12,408 nt of DNA from Fidelibacterota bacterium (lineage in GTDB: Bacteria > Fidelibacterota > Fidelibacteria > Fidelibacterales > Fidelibacteraceae): assembly GCA_029931905.1 (NCBI GenBank), contig JAOZRH010000047.1, positions 1 to 12,408 of the forward strand, given 5' to 3'. The notes below the pieces were generated by a model, which was not told where the DNA came from, did not search any database, and saw only the letters and a list, made by a program, of their open reading frames with translations. The position numbers and the translations under genes were made by a program. Positions 11,806 to 12,408 of the stretch are shown here, in pieces (position 1 is the stretch's first letter; each line of letters starts with the position of its first letter).

Positions 11806-12408
11806 CTATTCAAAATCTTTATAGGTTATTATTTGAACACCATATTTTCTAGCTTTTTTCATCTTACCACTATTAGAATTTAAATCATTGGTTACTAAAT
11901 ATGTTAAATCTTTTCCAACACTATTGACACTTCTGTAACCATTTTGTTCAGCTATTTTTTTATAGTATTCTCTTTTTTTATTGCCTTTTCCAGTAAAACA
12001 AATTGTTCCTTTAATTTGTTTATCTTTACTATCAATTATATCTGGAAATATTTCTATTAACCCATCTAATATTTCTTCATTTTCATAAAGTCCTTCCTCT
12101 AATATTTTAGCTCGTTCAGGACCCATATCGTTTATATTTTCTAACTCTTTAGATGACATAGATCTAATCTCATCTAGAGTAAATTTATTTAATAATTTTT
12201 TACTTAATGATGTTCCAATACCTTTTAAATTTAAACTGGACAGAATTCTCCAATCTTCAATTTTTGAATTTTTGATTTTATTAATTTCATTGAATAAATT
12301 TTCTGCAGATTTATCTTTGAAACCTTCTAAAGACATGATGTCATTGAATGAAATATTAAAAATATCAATTATATTTTTAACACCATAATCATACAATTTT
12401 TGAATAGA
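11806..12408 (-). CDS. ligA: NAD-dependent DNA ligase, C-terminal ~200 residues (5' end outside window)
   Basis: The frame stays open through the right edge, so this is the tail of a larger gene. The visible order matches LigA: the start of the helix-hairpin-helix domain (MSLEGFKDKSAENLFNEI), further HhH units (LNLKGIGTSLSKKLL, NINDMGPERAKILEEG), and a C-terminal BRCT domain (IKGTICFTGKGNKKREYYKK through SGKMKKARKYGVQIITYKDF). LigA seals nicks using NAD+, releasing AMP and NMN. The catalytic nucleotidyltransferase domain lies outside the window, so intactness cannot be judged; some phages also split ligase into two genes. It is the upstream member of an operon with the Sm-like and zinc-ribbon genes. 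It would work with the exonuclease in Okazaki fragment joining, and its NMN by-product is a substrate of the NadM enzyme encoded at 2744-3625. Confidence 0.92.
   Translation of the reverse strand, partial: SIQKLYDYGVKNIIDIFNISFNDIMSLEGFKDKSAENLFNEINKIKNSKIEDWRILSSLNLKGIGTSLSKKLLNKFTLDEIRSMSSKELENINDMGPERAKILEEGLYENEEILDGLIEIFPDIIDSKDKQIKGTICFTGKGNKKREYYKKIAEQNGYRSVNSVGKDLTYLVTNDLNSNSGKMKKARKYGVQIITYKDFE

Noticed and set aside
1..12408. CRISPR arrays, insertion sequences, tRNAs, riboswitches
   Set aside because: No spaced direct repeats, transposase motifs, cloverleaf sequences or recognisable aptamers were seen on either strand.

Overview
The window looks like part of a large, AT-rich tailed-phage genome (dsDNA virus, most likely of a low-GC bacterium). 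The evidence is the gene mix and the layout. Every convincing gene lies on the minus strand, stop/start overlaps (ATGA, TAATG) are frequent, many genes are short and unrecognised, and there is a phage-type 5'-3' exonuclease, an SSB-like protein, a degenerate HNH-type protein and at least one likely virion protein. TGA serves as a stop (for example 286-288, 5755-5757, 6285-6287), so the ordinary bacterial code applies. I cannot name the host.

Read in the direction of transcription (right to left): the C-terminal part of an NAD-dependent DNA ligase (12408-11806); an Sm-like small protein, a 47-residue zinc ribbon and an unknown 111-residue protein, closed by a clean terminator (10989-11019); an unknown 423-residue protein; a small membrane protein and a conserved phage protein of unknown role, closed by a terminator (9045-9080); a FEN-family 5'-3' exonuclease and a tandem pair of paralogues; an HTH-like protein and a hairpin; a probable neck/connector-type virion protein; a winged-helix-like protein; a second pair of probable paralogues; the SSB-like protein; a long-stem hairpin; and two small proteins.

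Next comes the most interesting block, a compact three-gene NAD(P) cassette: NMN adenylyltransferase-Nudix (2744-3625), a shortened NAD kinase (2130-2759) and nicotinamide phosphoribosyltransferase nadV (736-2118). Together they would turn nicotinamide into NMN, NAD+ and NADP+. The cassette is bracketed by two hairpins with the same 10-bp stem. A third hairpin at 264-286 has the same stem minus one base pair, deleted compensatorily on both arms. After the cassette come a degenerate HNH-type gene and the start of a gene that runs off the left edge.

How the genes may work together (inference): the phage carries DNA repair/replication functions that consume NAD+ (its ligase releases NMN) and a salvage route that remakes NAD+ from nicotinamide and NMN. 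That would help phage DNA synthesis and could also offset host defences that destroy NAD+. The NAD kinase extends the route to NADP+, beyond the two-enzyme NAMPT + NMNAT pathway already described in phages.

Several translation starts were moved inward from the longest possible reading frame because a Shine-Dalgarno sequence or an overlapping upstream stop points to the inner codon. No tRNA, CRISPR array, insertion sequence or plus-strand gene was found. No stretch over 300 bases lacks a gene.
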